A stretch of DNA of 64,000 nt from Adineta ricciae (Eukaryota; Rotifera; Eurotatoria; Adinetida; Adinetidae): the NCBI GenBank assembly GCA_905250025.1, contig CAJNOJ010000249.1, positions 87,304-151,303 on the forward strand, read 5' to 3'. The notes beneath the pieces were generated by a model. It worked only from the letters and a program-made list of their open reading frames with translations, was not told where the DNA came from and ran no database searches. Positions within the stretch are counted from its first letter, which is position 1. Every line of letters starts with the position of its first letter. Shown here in pieces: positions 33,727 through 44,679 of this stretch. The position numbers and the translations under genes are program-made.

Positions 33727-34455
33727 AGTAAATTTGAACTCTTCTCGAAAAAGTACAGTCTAAAAGAAAAAATGAATGAATTTGCATCATTCTCTTGAAT
33801 TTCATATATTCATATTGCGTTGTATCACTATAAATAAAGAGTACGTATATTCAATTTTGTTTTTTCGATTCTTTCTCGGTATGCAAATGAGCAACAGAAT
33901 TGTAATATTACGATAGATTTTTCTCAGTGTATGTTAATTATGCTGAAACCATAGAAGTATCTCTTATCGATGGTGCCATGTCCGTTTGTCAGTTAGCTGA
34001 GTGAATAAAGGAAGAGAGAGGAATAGAAACATCGATTACTTTCTTCACTGAATTGCTATTTTTTTCAATATTTCAGTGAAATTTTTTCGTAAACTACTCA
34101 CATATAATTCTACTTATATTTTGAGTCGATGATTGAAAATCCTATGTTGGCTTGCTTCATTAATAGAGAGCAATATATTTTAACCATTTGAAAGGAAGTT
34201 TCCGATACAAATCTCGGATGTTTCAGTTGCATCGACTCGTAGTGTTGGGAACAAGTGTCAATACCTTTATGATGTAAAGAAAACAGAACCTTTCGTTCGT
34301 CGATATTTTATTTATTTCCAACTTTTCATAGGAAGTACAAAAGATATGCATACGTAAAGATGAGAAAGAATAGTAACTAGTATCTTCAAATTCTTAATTT
34401 CATGAATTTTTCTGGTATTTTACGGCTAGTATTAGTATATATAGTTATTTGAGTA
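33727..34455. other. upstream region of tail-collar copy 1 and arm end
   Basis: Arm homology continues to about 34250 and then stops; 34250-34455 is unique AT-rich DNA. No gene seen. Confidence 0.5.
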
Positions 34456-35839
34456 ATGAACGATAAGATCATCTCATTGTCAACAACATCGAAAATCTTT
34501 TGTTCTGCTTCTGAACAAATATGGTCACTTGATGATAACCAAATTGAAAGAGTGCCCTATCTATTTGCTTTAATATCATCAATAGAGTGTTTCCAACCTA
34601 TTCGCGATGAGAATGATTATTATCAATTATATCCTTGAATTCAGTCAACCTATTTCTCCTTTATTGTCGATTCAATTTCTTTCCATTCAATACGACAGCT
34701 ATTCACACATTTGCCAAAGCAGTGTGATGTTATAGCAATCGTTGCACTTCTCGATTTTCTTTGTATTGCACCTCATTCAAGTCCAACATTTGAAGAAATT
34801 GACTCAGTTTTCTTCTCAAGTTTAACATACAAACCTTCAATCAATGGTTATGTTCAAATTATTCGACCTATGGGAATGCAAGATATGGCTATTCGATTTG
34901 CTTTTGCGTTAGTTAAAGAAGAATATGATTTGACTCGGCGTGATGTTATGGATCAAATCTATTGGTTTATTGTGTTCATCGAAAGTGCATACGAATTATT
35001 TGGGCTCTGTCTTCGTCATCATATTTATCGTATTGCTGAACATTATTTCGCTCTTTTTAGTCGAGATCTCTTGGAACCACTTGAAAGGCTTATTTAACCT
35101 ACTGATAAAGGAATGATTACTGTTTTAACATCAATTGACGTTGATCTTTGTTACTATGGAAAACATGAACAAATACCTTCCATAAATGTATATAGGGAGC
35201 ATTCACTGTTCTTAGGACAGGTAGAGTTCCTATGCGACTCTTCTTCATTTTTCTATCCACGATTCTACGGAAGGTCTTGGACCAGATAGAAACCAACTCG
35301 GACTGGAGATGATATTCTGAAATCTGTTTACCGAACTGTTCTAGATAACACCTATGAACGATTGCAATCGCAATGCTGCAAATATTTAGTAGATGTCATT
35401 CGTCGATATCAATTCTCTTGTCATAGACAGAAGATTTACAAGTCAATTTTATTCAGTATAATTAGTCATGAACAAGTAAGAACCAAAATAGACAAACAGA
35501 TTTTAGCGGAGTTGCGTAGATTGAAACCTGGTATAGAAGATAAACACTCTGAATTAGTGAGGGAATTACAAGGTTACGAACAAAGGGCTTTAGACAATAC
35601 GATGCCCAGAGTGCTGCGGTACTATGACAATTACCGAAATTCATTTCAGTTTGAACGCTGCCAAAACAAAACATTGATATACGAAACTGATATTGAAAAA
35701 TATATATGAAAGCAATTTGATCGTCCAACATATACGTCATCAGGAAACATTACGCAGAATTTATACAATAGCACAAAAACAAACCAATGAATGGGAGGAA
35801 ACGCAGAAAGAAATTTTTGAATTGAATCATATCTCATAA
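34456..35839 (+). pseudogene. decayed BTB-like protein gene
   Basis: One plus frame from ATG 34456 to 35709 is interrupted only by TGA 34636-34638, TAA 35095-35097 and TAG 35287-35289; a frameshift near 35700 is needed to continue to a stop at 35837-35839. The first ~100 codons look like a BTB/POZ-type domain: IERVPYLFALISSIECF, then YFSFIVDSISFHSIRQLF and IVALLDFLCIAP. The rest (ELRRLKPGIEDKHSELVREL, YYDNYRNSFQFERC) is helical and unassigned. Having all blocks in a single frame with isolated stops argues for an old gene dying by point mutation, not for introns. Confidence 0.6.
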
Positions 35840-35991
35840 ACATAAGCAAATATTGAATCAAGAAAGGAGTTGTCACGTACTTTTTTATTACAAGAAGAAA
35901 ATTTTCAACGCACAAATTCTTTTCCCTCTCTCTATCGAACCCGTTGATAATCACTAACAAAGAAAGCAATACACTGAAAGCGAAAAACGTA

Positions 35992-38900
35992 TTATCCATT
36001 GAGCTCAAGATCTTTTCCTTGTAGTGTTGGAAAATGTACACGAATGCGCTGCTCACTAGTCAGACGTGGCGCCACTGATGCGCGAAAATGTCGTTTATAG
36101 AATTTCGATGGTACTATAAAAATCACGAATGTTAACATCGGTGGAATGAACGAAACGAAGTAGCCAATTAAGAACAGCCAGGAATCATTTGCTGATTTCA
36201 TACATTTCGAAATAAAACCAATAATTAAACGCGGTAATGCCAGAACAACCAGGAGAAGTGGTGCTGTGAATAGATGTTGATGTTCGCGAACATGCTGTTG
36301 TAAGAGTTGTCGAAAAGCGCGACGATTATGGAGATTCGATTGTCGACGAGTCTTTTTTGAGATGAGCGTAACGGCACAGATGAGGTTAACAACGAACGAA
36401 CCAAAGAAGTGAAATGTATAGACAATCGAATTAAATATTTGTAAATTGGATGAGTAAGTAACAATGCACCAAGTACGTTTTTCAACATTTTTGTCGTTTT
36501 CTTCTACGATCAAACGTCGATTCAACGGATCATGTATCGAAGTGCAAGTAATAGTCACTAAAAGCATTGCAATGATAATTTTGGCTGCTTGCTGACTTTT
36601 CCTCTTGTCAAATGTCATGCCCTTTCGCGCAATGACTATCCGTTCAACAGCAACACAAGCATTGAGCCATTGATCCATACTTAAACAAACGCGTAGCAGA
36701 AAGTCACTTGTATAACACTGGAATAGTAAAAACTGATGATTCGTTATGTAGAGCGCTTGTGCTAAAATTAATATCCAAAATTTGAATCCAAACATAATCA
36801 TTGTGCATAAAGCAGTGATCGCCGAGCCAAATAAATACAGACCACAACCCATTTCGCGTAGATTTTTATGCTTAAATGTCAGAATTGACAGAGTTCCGTT
36901 GATAATTCCACCAATAAGAAGAATCATTGTAAATATCATGCTTATCGTAACAATTTTCGATTGATGTATCAGGCTATGATTGGGTTGAATATGATAACTT
37001 AAGATAGAATCGAGAGATAAACCAAATCCACTTGTACTGAACTGACATAGTCGACCATAGAAACACGGAGGGCAAGCACAGATTGATCGTTGTGGACAGT
37101 TGGGCGTGTCTTGAAAACAATGGCCACCGTTTTCGCACACACTTTTACCATGACAATCGAATTTCTTCTGGTGCTCAAAATTAAAACAATTCGCTAGACG
37201 TTGTTCACCGTGATCGTAACATAGACAAAGATGTTCCTCGTCGTAAAAACACGAAAGATTTAACTGTAAATTTTGACATGGTACATGATAGTATTTGATA
37301 CGACGGAGTAAATGGAAGTCGACCAGAGTTTGATTGAAAATTTCACTGATATGCTGACAACGATCCGATGACTGAATCGTTGTTGCAATTACCGATGATT
37401 GATTAAAATGTTTCTGCGTCACAGCGAGATAGAAATTATGATTCGAAGGTTCGATAAAAACAAGATGGAATGGTCGTGACCATTGAATGGTAATAGATTT
37501 CTGTTTAACAGGAAAGGTTTGAAGAATAGTTGCTCGTATCGGTGGTGCATCTTGAGCTGCGGTGATAAAATGTATAAACATTAATTCAGATAAAACAATA
37601 TCGCTCTCAAATGATAAGATAACTTTGTTGTCTTCGATTTCGCACCGTTCACCACTAAACCCTCTTCGACAAATACACATGAATCGTTGTGTCGATAAAT
37701 TATACTCGTCTATTGGTATGCAAAGACCTTTGTTTTTGCATACAGGGTCAATACTGGATAGGCACACTGAAGGAATCAAACATCGAGGACCAAATTTATG
37801 AATAGGACAAACACATATTGAGCGGTTGTCTGCAGATACTCCAACGCATATCGAATCAGCTGAGCAGGTGCATTGATGTGGAACAGCACAGAGTTGGCCA
37901 GACCAGCCTCGATCACATCGGCAAAGGATTTGACTAGATTCGTGATGATTGACACTTTCATAACATATCCCATGACCACCACAGCGTCGATCGGAACAAG
38001 TCTTAATATTATTTTGACTTCGTGGAATATCGATAACATACGCTGCACGATGAACGGGTAAAAACAAATAGTTGATCGGATGTATTATGCTTCCCCGATA
38101 AATAAGCGAAAGTTTTTCATAGATATCGAATTGTATAAAATATTGATTGGTCAGATTTTTCGGTCGAGTTGAATATGTTAAATAGAATTCATATTTCGTT
38201 GTGCAATCTCGCATGGATAAATATGTGATTTTTTCATACGAGTGAACCCGACGTTCATAACTGTCGTCAACAAGCGAGATAACGATGACGAATGGTGTTT
38301 CCCACGAATCGGACAATGCATGAAATCGAACAACTACACTTATGCGTTGATTTTGATATTGGCATCGATTACCATAAAAATTAGGTGGACAAAAACATGC
38401 TTTTGTTAATAAGTTCTTCTTTTTGTTCAACCAAACACGTGCAGAGAGACCACGATGGCAATAATTTTCATTTTGATGGTTGATTTGAGATAAAACTGCC
38501 AGGTTTCTGTTGCCATTTATTTGGTTATTCATTGGTTTACGCGATGTTTGAAGTGCGAAGTAAACAATTTGTTTCTTTGTTTTCTTTTTTACAGTCTTGC
38601 AAAAGAACTTTTCCGCATCGGAATATAAGTGTATATCAGTCGGTTTACAGTAATAAGACATTTTATCAACGATTTCCTTCGATTTACAAAATCGTTCATC
38701 TTCTTTATCGTAACAATCAATATTGCGATTGCAGAGGAAATGAATAGGCAGGCATGATGATATGTTGGCGTTGTTTAAGCACTGAAATCTCGTTTCATAT
38801 GCTAGTGGAGATTTTATTGCACATTGTGATGATTCATCAGTACCACCAAGACAGTCGATAACACCATTGTTGATCTTCTTAACTGGTAGGCAAGTTAACT

Positions 38901-40737
38901 CATCCGTCTCTGCTGAAACGCACACTTGTTCACTTGACGAACAGTGTTTCGACGGCGTTAGATCACAACCGATTTCATCTTCGCCATTGGGACAATTCTT
39001 GATGAGGTTACACCGTGTATAAATATTATTACATCGCCATTGGTCACATTCGGTTTCGTCTGTTTCATTCCGACCGTCGATCGTGATGGGCAACAGTTCG
39101 GTATATCCATCGCATATTGTTTGAAACGATACATTATTTTCTATAAACTGCTTTTCTAGTTTCAGTTTATTGTCCTCTGACATAGTCCAATTTATCAGCA
39201 AGCTGAAAAGGCTGCTACCATTCGCTCGCGATTGTTTTTCATCATCACCGTATGGGCAATCCTTAATGTAGTTGTTCACACGATGAATAGATATGCATTT
39301 ATTTGAATTCATACATTGATACATATTCGAACGATCACAAACATTCGAAGTGTAGTTTACTGGTAAATTATACGACCAAAATAATAGCTGTAAGTCAATA
39401 AAAAAGAATCGATTTGTTGAACTTGGCGAGGTAGAGATGATTGGTTGTTGAAGATTTCGATAGCACGTTAAGTTTTTAAATGGAATCTTTTCACCATCAA
39501 TAAAGAACTTATTATAGTATGAATCGTTGTAGCACACATAAGGTAATCGAAACTTTGACTGTGCAAGGATTTCTGCATCCGTTTTTGCATAGGCGAAATA
39601 AATTCGATGATCAATAATTGGAATAGCTGGCATGAATAACATTTCTGGACAGAAATCTTGGATAATTTCAGTACATTTATCAAGTCTGCAAAAATGGTTG
39701 CAAATGAGTTGATCGTATTCGTATGATGCACTGATAATGCATCTGAAAGCAAACCAACATTGATCTTCTACATCGGGATGTTGAAGAGAAAAATGTGCTT
39801 GTAATAGTAACGCTTCTCGTTTTAATACGCAAGAACTAGTGAATAGTTTGGGCGAACATGCTGTATCTTCGCATCGAAACCCATGCTCGAGAGAATTACA
39901 TGAACCATATGGTAACACGAAGATCGGCAATTCATCAGTGCCATCAATACAATCTGCAGATTCAAGTTTTTCTCTGGCGAACGAGTGTGGAATACACTGA
40001 CCGTTGAGACAACGATATTCGTCGTCTTTGCATGCATTGATTTCCAATTGCCAGCAATGTTGTTCATCTAGGCCGTTATCAAGACAATCAACACGCCCGT
40101 CACAAATTTCAGTCCAATCTAAGCATGCTGGTGCAGGACCACGATAACATTGTAAATGCATGTAGCAAGTTAAGTCAGTTGGGTTATAATCTTGATTGTT
40201 GTAGAAGCTATCGATCATTTCGTGTAAGAAGTTGAAACGAGAATCATAAAACTCGAGTTCATATTGACATAACGGACCAAATCCTGGGACTGTACAGTTA
40301 TGAAAAAGTTCATTCGACATGCTATCATCATTTTCGTTTAAATATAACTGGTAACGTTCAATGATATCGATTGGTGCTGACCATAGATATAACTGTTCGC
40401 TAGTTATATTCTTTTCTGAAAGCTCATAAAACGTAAATGTTGGCAACGAGTTGCTGGTTTCGATAGGAAATTCTGGTAATGATTCTTCCATACAGAAAAA
40501 TACTATCTGTTGATCAATACTTGAATGTTCGACAAAAACAACTGTATGCAAACAATTCCGTTGCATTGCAAGTCCATGATCAGCACCGTTGGTTGAATCT
40601 GTATAATACAAATTGATTTGTGGAACTCCACTAATCGATTGTAATAGAATGAGATAGGCGAGATACCACATTAAAGGGTTTCTGACAATGATATGAGATG
40701 AAAAGGGCTGACTTTTTTCTTGTATGTGCAACATCAA
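35992..40737 (-). CDS. intronless LDLa/EGF/7TM receptor, 1581 aa
   Basis: A single exon of 4746 bp. A signal peptide follows the second Met (MWYLAYLILLQSISG). The extracellular part has LDL-receptor class A repeats (CLDWTEICDGRVDCLDNGLDE near 205-230; CLNGQCIP...DCIDGTDE; CISIHRVNNYIKDCPYGDDE; CNLIKNCPNGEDE; CLPIHFLCNRNIDCYDKEDE), then EGF-like modules (CFCPPNFYGNRC, CRCDRGWSGQLC, CVCPIHKFGPRC, CICRRGFSGERC, CACPPCFYGRLC). From about residue 1250 seven hydrophobic spans follow, beginning KIVTISMIFTMILLIGGI and including a loop with a basic RIVIARKGM stretch, as in rhodopsin-type GPCRs. It ends in a short basic tail. LDLa-bearing GPCRs such as relaxin receptors exist, but the LDLa plus multiple EGF plus 7TM order with no introns is characteristic of families expanded in bdelloids. 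Ligand unknown. Confidence 0.88.
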   Translation of the reverse strand: MMLHIQEKSQPFSSHIIVRNPLMWYLAYLILLQSISGVPQINLYYTDSTNGADHGLAMQRNCLHTVVFVEHSSIDQQIVFFCMEESLPEFPIETSNSLPTFTFYELSEKNITSEQLYLWSAPIDIIERYQLYLNENDDSMSNELFHNCTVPGFGPLCQYELEFYDSRFNFLHEMIDSFYNNQDYNPTDLTCYMHLQCYRGPAPACLDWTEICDGRVDCLDNGLDEQHCWQLEINACKDDEYRCLNGQCIPHSFAREKLESADCIDGTDELPIFVLPYGSCNSLEHGFRCEDTACSPKLFTSSCVLKREALLLQAHFSLQHPDVEDQCWFAFRCIISASYEYDQLICNHFCRLDKCTEIIQDFCPEMLFMPAIPIIDHRIYFAYAKTDAEILAQSKFRLPYVCYNDSYYNKFFIDGEKIPFKNLTCYRNLQQPIISTSPSSTNRFFFIDLQLLFWSYNLPVNYTSNVCDRSNMYQCMNSNKCISIHRVNNYIKDCPYGDDEKQSRANGSSLFSLLINWTMSEDNKLKLEKQFIENNVSFQTICDGYTELLPITIDGRNETDETECDQWRCNNIYTRCNLIKNCPNGEDEIGCDLTPSKHCSSSEQVCVSAETDELTCLPVKKINNGVIDCLGGTDESSQCAIKSPLAYETRFQCLNNANISSCLPIHFLCNRNIDCYDKEDERFCKSKEIVDKMSYYCKPTDIHLYSDAEKFFCKTVKKKTKKQIVYFALQTSRKPMNNQINGNRNLAVLSQINHQNENYCHRGLSARVWLNKKKNLLTKACFCPPNFYGNRCQYQNQRISVVVRFHALSDSWETPFVIVISLVDDSYERRVHSYEKITYLSMRDCTTKYEFYLTYSTRPKNLTNQYFIQFDIYEKLSLIYRGSIIHPINYLFLPVHRAAYVIDIPRSQNNIKTCSDRRCGGHGICYESVNHHESSQILCRCDRGWSGQLCAVPHQCTCSADSICVGVSADNRSICVCPIHKFGPRCLIPSVCLSSIDPVCKNKGLCIPIDEYNLSTQRFMCICRRGFSGERCEIEDNKVILSFESDIVLSELMFIHFITAAQDAPPIRATILQTFPVKQKSITIQWSRPFHLVFIEPSNHNFYLAVTQKHFNQSSVIATTIQSSDRCQHISEIFNQTLVDFHLLRRIKYYHVPCQNLQLNLSCFYDEEHLCLCYDHGEQRLANCFNFEHQKKFDCHGKSVCENGGHCFQDTPNCPQRSICACPPCFYGRLCQFSTSGFGLSLDSILSYHIQPNHSLIHQSKIVTISMIFTMILLIGGIINGTLSILTFKHKNLREMGCGLYLFGSAITALCTMIMFGFKFWILILAQALYITNHQFLLFQCYTSDFLLRVCLSMDQWLNACVAVERIVIARKGMTFDKRKSQQAAKIIIAMLLVTITCTSIHDPLNRRLIVEENDKNVEKRTWCIVTYSSNLQIFNSIVYTFHFFGSFVVNLICAVTLISKKTRRQSNLHNRRAFRQLLQQHVREHQHLFTAPLLLVVLALPRLIIGFISKCMKSANDSWLFLIGYFVSFIPPMLTFVIFIVPSKFYKRHFRASVAPRLTSEQRIRVHFPTLQGKDLELNG

Positions 40738-41474
40738 GAATATGAAAACAACGGTTCTATGTCATAAAAATATTGTTTGTTCCCTTTACAATGACGGTGC
40801 GAAGTGTTAGTTAATGGAGACTTTCATAAAACTCTGCAGCTTATCAAATACGCATGCATGACGCAGTTCCGCTGCAGTATACCAAACTTTTCACGTATGT
40901 CATGTCGTTTTTATCTAACGCACATAGTGAACAAAATAAAAGAGTGATTTTCCTCGAAGTATCACTAAAAGCATGACTATGACAAATAAGCATTAACGAT
41001 CTGGTATTGTATTGTGTAAAAGCTATGCTGAAAACGATCATAGTTAGAATGGATTTAATTGTGAAATAAATCCTTATTATATGTGCTTCCTTCGTCGACG
41101 AGTGTTTCAACACGACGTCAGCAGAGAGAGACAAATATTTTCTCGTTGTTGAAAAGTATATTATCAAAGAGTTTCGTTGTTTTTGTCGAATTTTCATGGA
41201 TTCGAAAAAGTACAAGGCGTGATTTACTGTGTGATCTATCGACTTCCTAAATGGTTCACATTTGCCTCCAGTAAAACTTCATTAACATATGAATAAATAA
41301 ATATCTTTTCTTCCGATTTATTTTGTGTGATTATGCAAACGTGAAGTCTTTGGATCGATTGATGCATACACAAAATATATTTACGATCGGCTATGGATTT
41401 ATATAAGATTTTGTATTTAATCATTGTAAAGTACATAGAACTTTGAATTCGTTGAGAAAGCGATACATTTACAA
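40738..41474. other. intergenic between receptor and defensin-like gene
   Basis: Likely shared upstream region of two divergent genes. Minus frames at 40844-41215 and 41236-41481 have no domain support. Confidence 0.5.
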
Positions 41475-41797
41475 ATGGCAAATCGAACTACCATATCTTT
41501 TGCTTTCATCGTAGTAGTGTTGGTCTTGGCCACACAGATAGGCAAGGAAAATTTGATTGAGCGGCATATTAAAATTCTTACCTCCTATTATTTGTTTTAG
41601 AGCAAGGTGAAAGTTTTCTAGTACCAGACTTCATAGGTCAGTACTTTCACTTATGTGGATGTCCTGACACAGCCAAATGTGAAAGCAATTGTGCGACACG
41701 ATTTAATGGAACCGCTGGACGATGCTCTGGATTTCTTCACGCTCGATGTGAATGTCAAATTAAGAAAGAATGGTTATCGAAAGAACGTCAATGTTAA
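41475..41797 (+). CDS. secreted cysteine-rich defensin-like peptide (CS-alpha-beta type)
   Basis: Exons 41475-41541 and 41601-41797, joined by a 59-bp GC-AG intron (donor G|GCAAGG), give 87 residues. Signal peptide MANRTTISFAFIVVVLVLAT. The mature part has eight cysteines, including the CxxxC ... C ... CxC arrangement of cysteine-stabilised alpha-beta peptides: KCESNCATRFNG, then GRCSGF and ARCECQ, with a Gly before the third Cys of the core. Invertebrate defensins use this fold against bacteria or fungi. The extra N-terminal CGC pair and a C-terminal Cys are unusual. Role in defence is inferred from the scaffold; a channel ligand or signalling peptide with the same fold is possible. Confidence 0.75.
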
Positions 41798-41956
41798 CAT
41801 TCATTCTTTATCGTTTTTCGCATCGTAAGAGATGTATTAATAAACCAATACATTGGTCACTATAAATAACAAGAGTATGCGTGACAAAGATTGCTATTTC
41901 ATCTAGTTCACATAATATGCACAGAAAATCAACATATTTTTTTTGTATTCACTCTC

Positions 41957-43303
41957 TCACAAGTTAATAGCTCCTGTAGCAGCATACGCTTTTCTCCACG
42001 CTAATACAGTGACATAATCACGTACGGTCACTTCTCCTCTTAAACTTCTATTTTTAACATGTATCTCGTAGAATTCGTCGAAGACTTGTTTGAAAATCTT
42101 TTCCACCGAATAATAATTAGTAATCAGCTGGATTCGTTTAGTTTTAGAACGCTGAAGAAAATTATAAAGATCAGCTCGATGTTGAAACTTTGAAAAATAC
42201 GATGGATTATGTAAGCAATGAATATGCCAAGCCAGCCATAGAGAGAGTTGTGAGTCGGCTGGATGATCTAATACAGGTGCTTCGTGTTGATGAGTAAGAG
42301 TCGACGAATAAATATGATTGATTGCTATTTCAGCAGCATAAAGTGACGTTACTCCACGCCACCATTTAGGCCACTCACCAATCGCGGGTAGGTCTTCGAT
42401 ACCTGGAACGTGACGGCCAAATTCATTGTCCAGAAGATATCTTCCGATCTGCGTGGTTAAATTAGCAATCTCAATTGAATCTTTTGGAGTAACTAGCCAT
42501 GTCGAACAAAGATTATGTACTCCTACATGCTTGTAACCTAGTTTCTGCGCGATCATGCGTAATCGTTGATTAGTAAATTCAGTTCCATGACCCAGAGCTC
42601 CAAATTGCATTCGCGATAATTGATATGGATGTTTTCCAAGAAAGCCAAAGAATAATCCCGGACTGAGAATAGCATCCTGATCAACTCGTAAGATCCATTG
42701 ATACTTGGTGACCGCTTTTCGATAATTTGGAGTTAGCATGAAAGCGATTGACGTCATATAGAGATAATCTTTCCAGTCAGAAACAATGTGATGATCCAAT
42801 TTATGATAGTAACAATTATAAATTTGATTCAAGTGATATGGATGAGAGTGTGGTATGCAAGATGCAGGTAATTGATAACAGCTAGGAAATTCACAGAAAA
42901 CTATTAAATCAACGATGATTTGTTCTGATAATGGAGAAAATGTTTGAATGAAACGCCATGATTCGTAGAGTAGGTGAAATTCAGCAATGTGAGATGCTTG
43001 TTTTGAGAGGGATAGGACGACAGCAACATGAATAGTTTTAGTAGTTGAAATGAATGGACGAATTGTTTTTGCTGATGGAGCAGCAGAAGAAGATATGTGT
43101 GAAGAACTAGGCAATTTGGATGCAAATGATTTTCTAGCATGAGTAGCTTTTCTTATTGTCGACGAGATTTTTGTGTTAATGATAGGTCGACTATGGTAAT
43201 AGAAATAAACATATTGCCAAGTAATTAGAACTAGTAAACTGAGAAGCAGCAATTTTAATATGATTGAAGAAATATTTCTTCTGAGACTGAGTCCGATAGA
43301 CAT
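41957..43303 (-). CDS. type II membrane glycosyltransferase-like protein (DUF7164 style)
   Basis: Intronless, 448 residues. Short basic N-terminus, then a signal anchor (IILKLLLLSLLVLITWQYVYF, about 14-35), a Ser/Thr-rich stem (about 45-90) and a lumenal catalytic-looking domain starting HVAVVLSLSKQ. It has a DxD-like metal site in WILRVDQDAILSPG (about 205), a conserved LGHGTEFTNQRLR block, and STWLVTP, EFGRHVPGIEDLP and HPADSQLSLWLAWHIHC later. The arrangement fits a GT-A fold nucleotide-sugar transferase of the Golgi; the motifs recall the DUF7164 family. Donor and acceptor are unknown. Repeated His residues near 155-170 are notable. Confidence 0.75.
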   Translation of the reverse strand: MSIGLSLRRNISSIILKLLLLSLLVLITWQYVYFYYHSRPIINTKISSTIRKATHARKSFASKLPSSSHISSSAAPSAKTIRPFISTTKTIHVAVVLSLSKQASHIAEFHLLYESWRFIQTFSPLSEQIIVDLIVFCEFPSCYQLPASCIPHSHPYHLNQIYNCYYHKLDHHIVSDWKDYLYMTSIAFMLTPNYRKAVTKYQWILRVDQDAILSPGLFFGFLGKHPYQLSRMQFGALGHGTEFTNQRLRMIAQKLGYKHVGVHNLCSTWLVTPKDSIEIANLTTQIGRYLLDNEFGRHVPGIEDLPAIGEWPKWWRGVTSLYAAEIAINHIYSSTLTHQHEAPVLDHPADSQLSLWLAWHIHCLHNPSYFSKFQHRADLYNFLQRSKTKRIQLITNYYSVEKIFKQVFDEFYEIHVKNRSLRGEVTVRDYVTVLAWRKAYAATGAINL

Positions 43304-43759
43304 CGATCGATAGAACTACTCGAGGAAAGATATGCTATAATGAATGGTTATTGATAATATGGCTTGTAATCGGGCTCGTCATTGTTCCAATAACTTTTTA
43401 ACGACAGAAACATAATAAAAAATTGCATGTGACAAGTTCAATTCATCGTCTGTGCACACACAACTGAAAAAGAAGTCTGTCGCGTATCGTTGGTTACTTG
43501 TTGCGTTCTGTAAAAAAAACGTGCTTTTGTCAACAACGCCTTTTTTCCTTTTATTTGTATTTCAGTTTTGATAAAAAATACGCAGAGAATAATAGTACGA
43601 TTTTGTTTACATATTCAGTATGTGGAAAGTATGAGAAATGCCAATACATTTAGTTTATTTACAATTGAAAATGCTCGTTTTTGCTAACAGTGAGCAAAAT
43701 TTATATTGGTTCAAAAATGCAAATAAACGATCGAGTTCATATGAGATTCATTGGTTTGA
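43304..43759. other. intergenic
   Basis: No gene seen; AT-rich sequence upstream of the minus-strand glycosyltransferase-like gene. Confidence 0.5.
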
Positions 43760-44129
43760 TAATACTTCGAGTCCATGGTAGATAAGCTGAAACGCATGTA
43801 TAGTCATAAGGTACACCAGAATCACCGTCAGTCTCGCACATTGTCGCCTTCGAAACTTGTTATGCCTGATAAAACGTAATGCCATTCATATTCATATAAG
43901 AGAAGCCCATCATGCTATATCGTTCCATAGCGTATTAGAATCGTATTCAGGATGAATATGGACACTTTCAATAAAGTGTAATTGTGTAGAATTCTCTTCT
44001 CAGAACATATAGCCGAGTGCTGATACAGTGAGCAGCTGTAAGAACATAGTTCTTGCTGATCAATGTGGCAGTGCACCATGGTGCGTTGTCAAAGTCCCAT
44101 GTTTCTGTTGATTTACGAAAAAGAAGCAC
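43760..44129 (-). pseudogene. trypsin-like serine protease (S1) relic
   Basis: After a 3' splice site on the minus strand (cctttcaaatag, ending 44130) the text reads WDFDNAPWCTATLISKNYVL TAAHC, the His-containing block of chymotrypsin-fold proteases. A stop and frame change follow. Then HPEYDSNTLWNDIA (the Asp block NDIA) is followed by more stops, and a third frame gives ETDGDSGVPYDYTCVSAY, the Ser block (GDSGGP in active enzymes). All three catalytic blocks are present in order, but in different frames and too close together. A dead gene. Confidence 0.7.
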
Positions 44130-44679
44130 CTATTTGAAAGGAAGAATGATGAGGTTGGAATCATCGTCGTAAAAGAGATGAATGAACCTATTGAACAACA
44201 GTATTGAGTTAGAAAATCAACATCTTCGATCATAGCTGTGTAGAGCCAAAAAGCATTGGTGGTAGAATTAACTCTTTTTCGTTACCATTTAACTGACCAG
44301 AGTTACTAGTTCGATAGTTAACGGACTGAGCATGGATACCAAATGGTAAAGAACACACTGCTGACGGATATTGCCTAAGGTCCTTGTATACTATTTTATT
44401 TCAAATATGTTATATAGACGTGTATATACGTATATCTTTGTCGGAACGTGCAAAACCGATACACTAATTATAGCTTGACTCATAAATAAGGCGGAAAACG
44501 CAGAATCAAGATGGTACACATGAAGATTACTACAGATGATAGAGAAAAAAAGATTCAATGCATAGTGACACATAGTATAACGTCATAATTGTAAATATGA
44601 TGTACTATTTTGTTTCATGAATGTCATATGACAAATAGCAGTCAAAGCAACAATATTAATCACTACTTCATGTTTTGAT
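44130..44679. other. intergenic
   Basis: May include 5' parts of the protease relic; otherwise nothing seen. Confidence 0.4.

Larger units (their letters stand above)
30605..34250 (+). repeat. palindrome arm 1 (inverted duplicate of 44792-48653)
   Basis: The arm contains LamG exon 3, an intergenic stretch, a methyltransferase remnant, the tail-collar gene and its upstream region. The whole appears in reverse complement at 44792-48653. Lengths agree once a 222-bp local duplication in arm 2 is allowed for. Homology starts just inside exon 3 (after gattcacctgcgcc, where the copies diverge) and ends after cagttgcatcgactcg at about 34243-34250. The spacer between the arms is about 10.5 kb. Confidence 0.95.

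Noticed and set aside
35646..36056. 136-codon minus frame overlapping the receptor 3' end
   Set aside because: Antisense of the BTB relic and out of frame with the receptor, with no recognisable domain.
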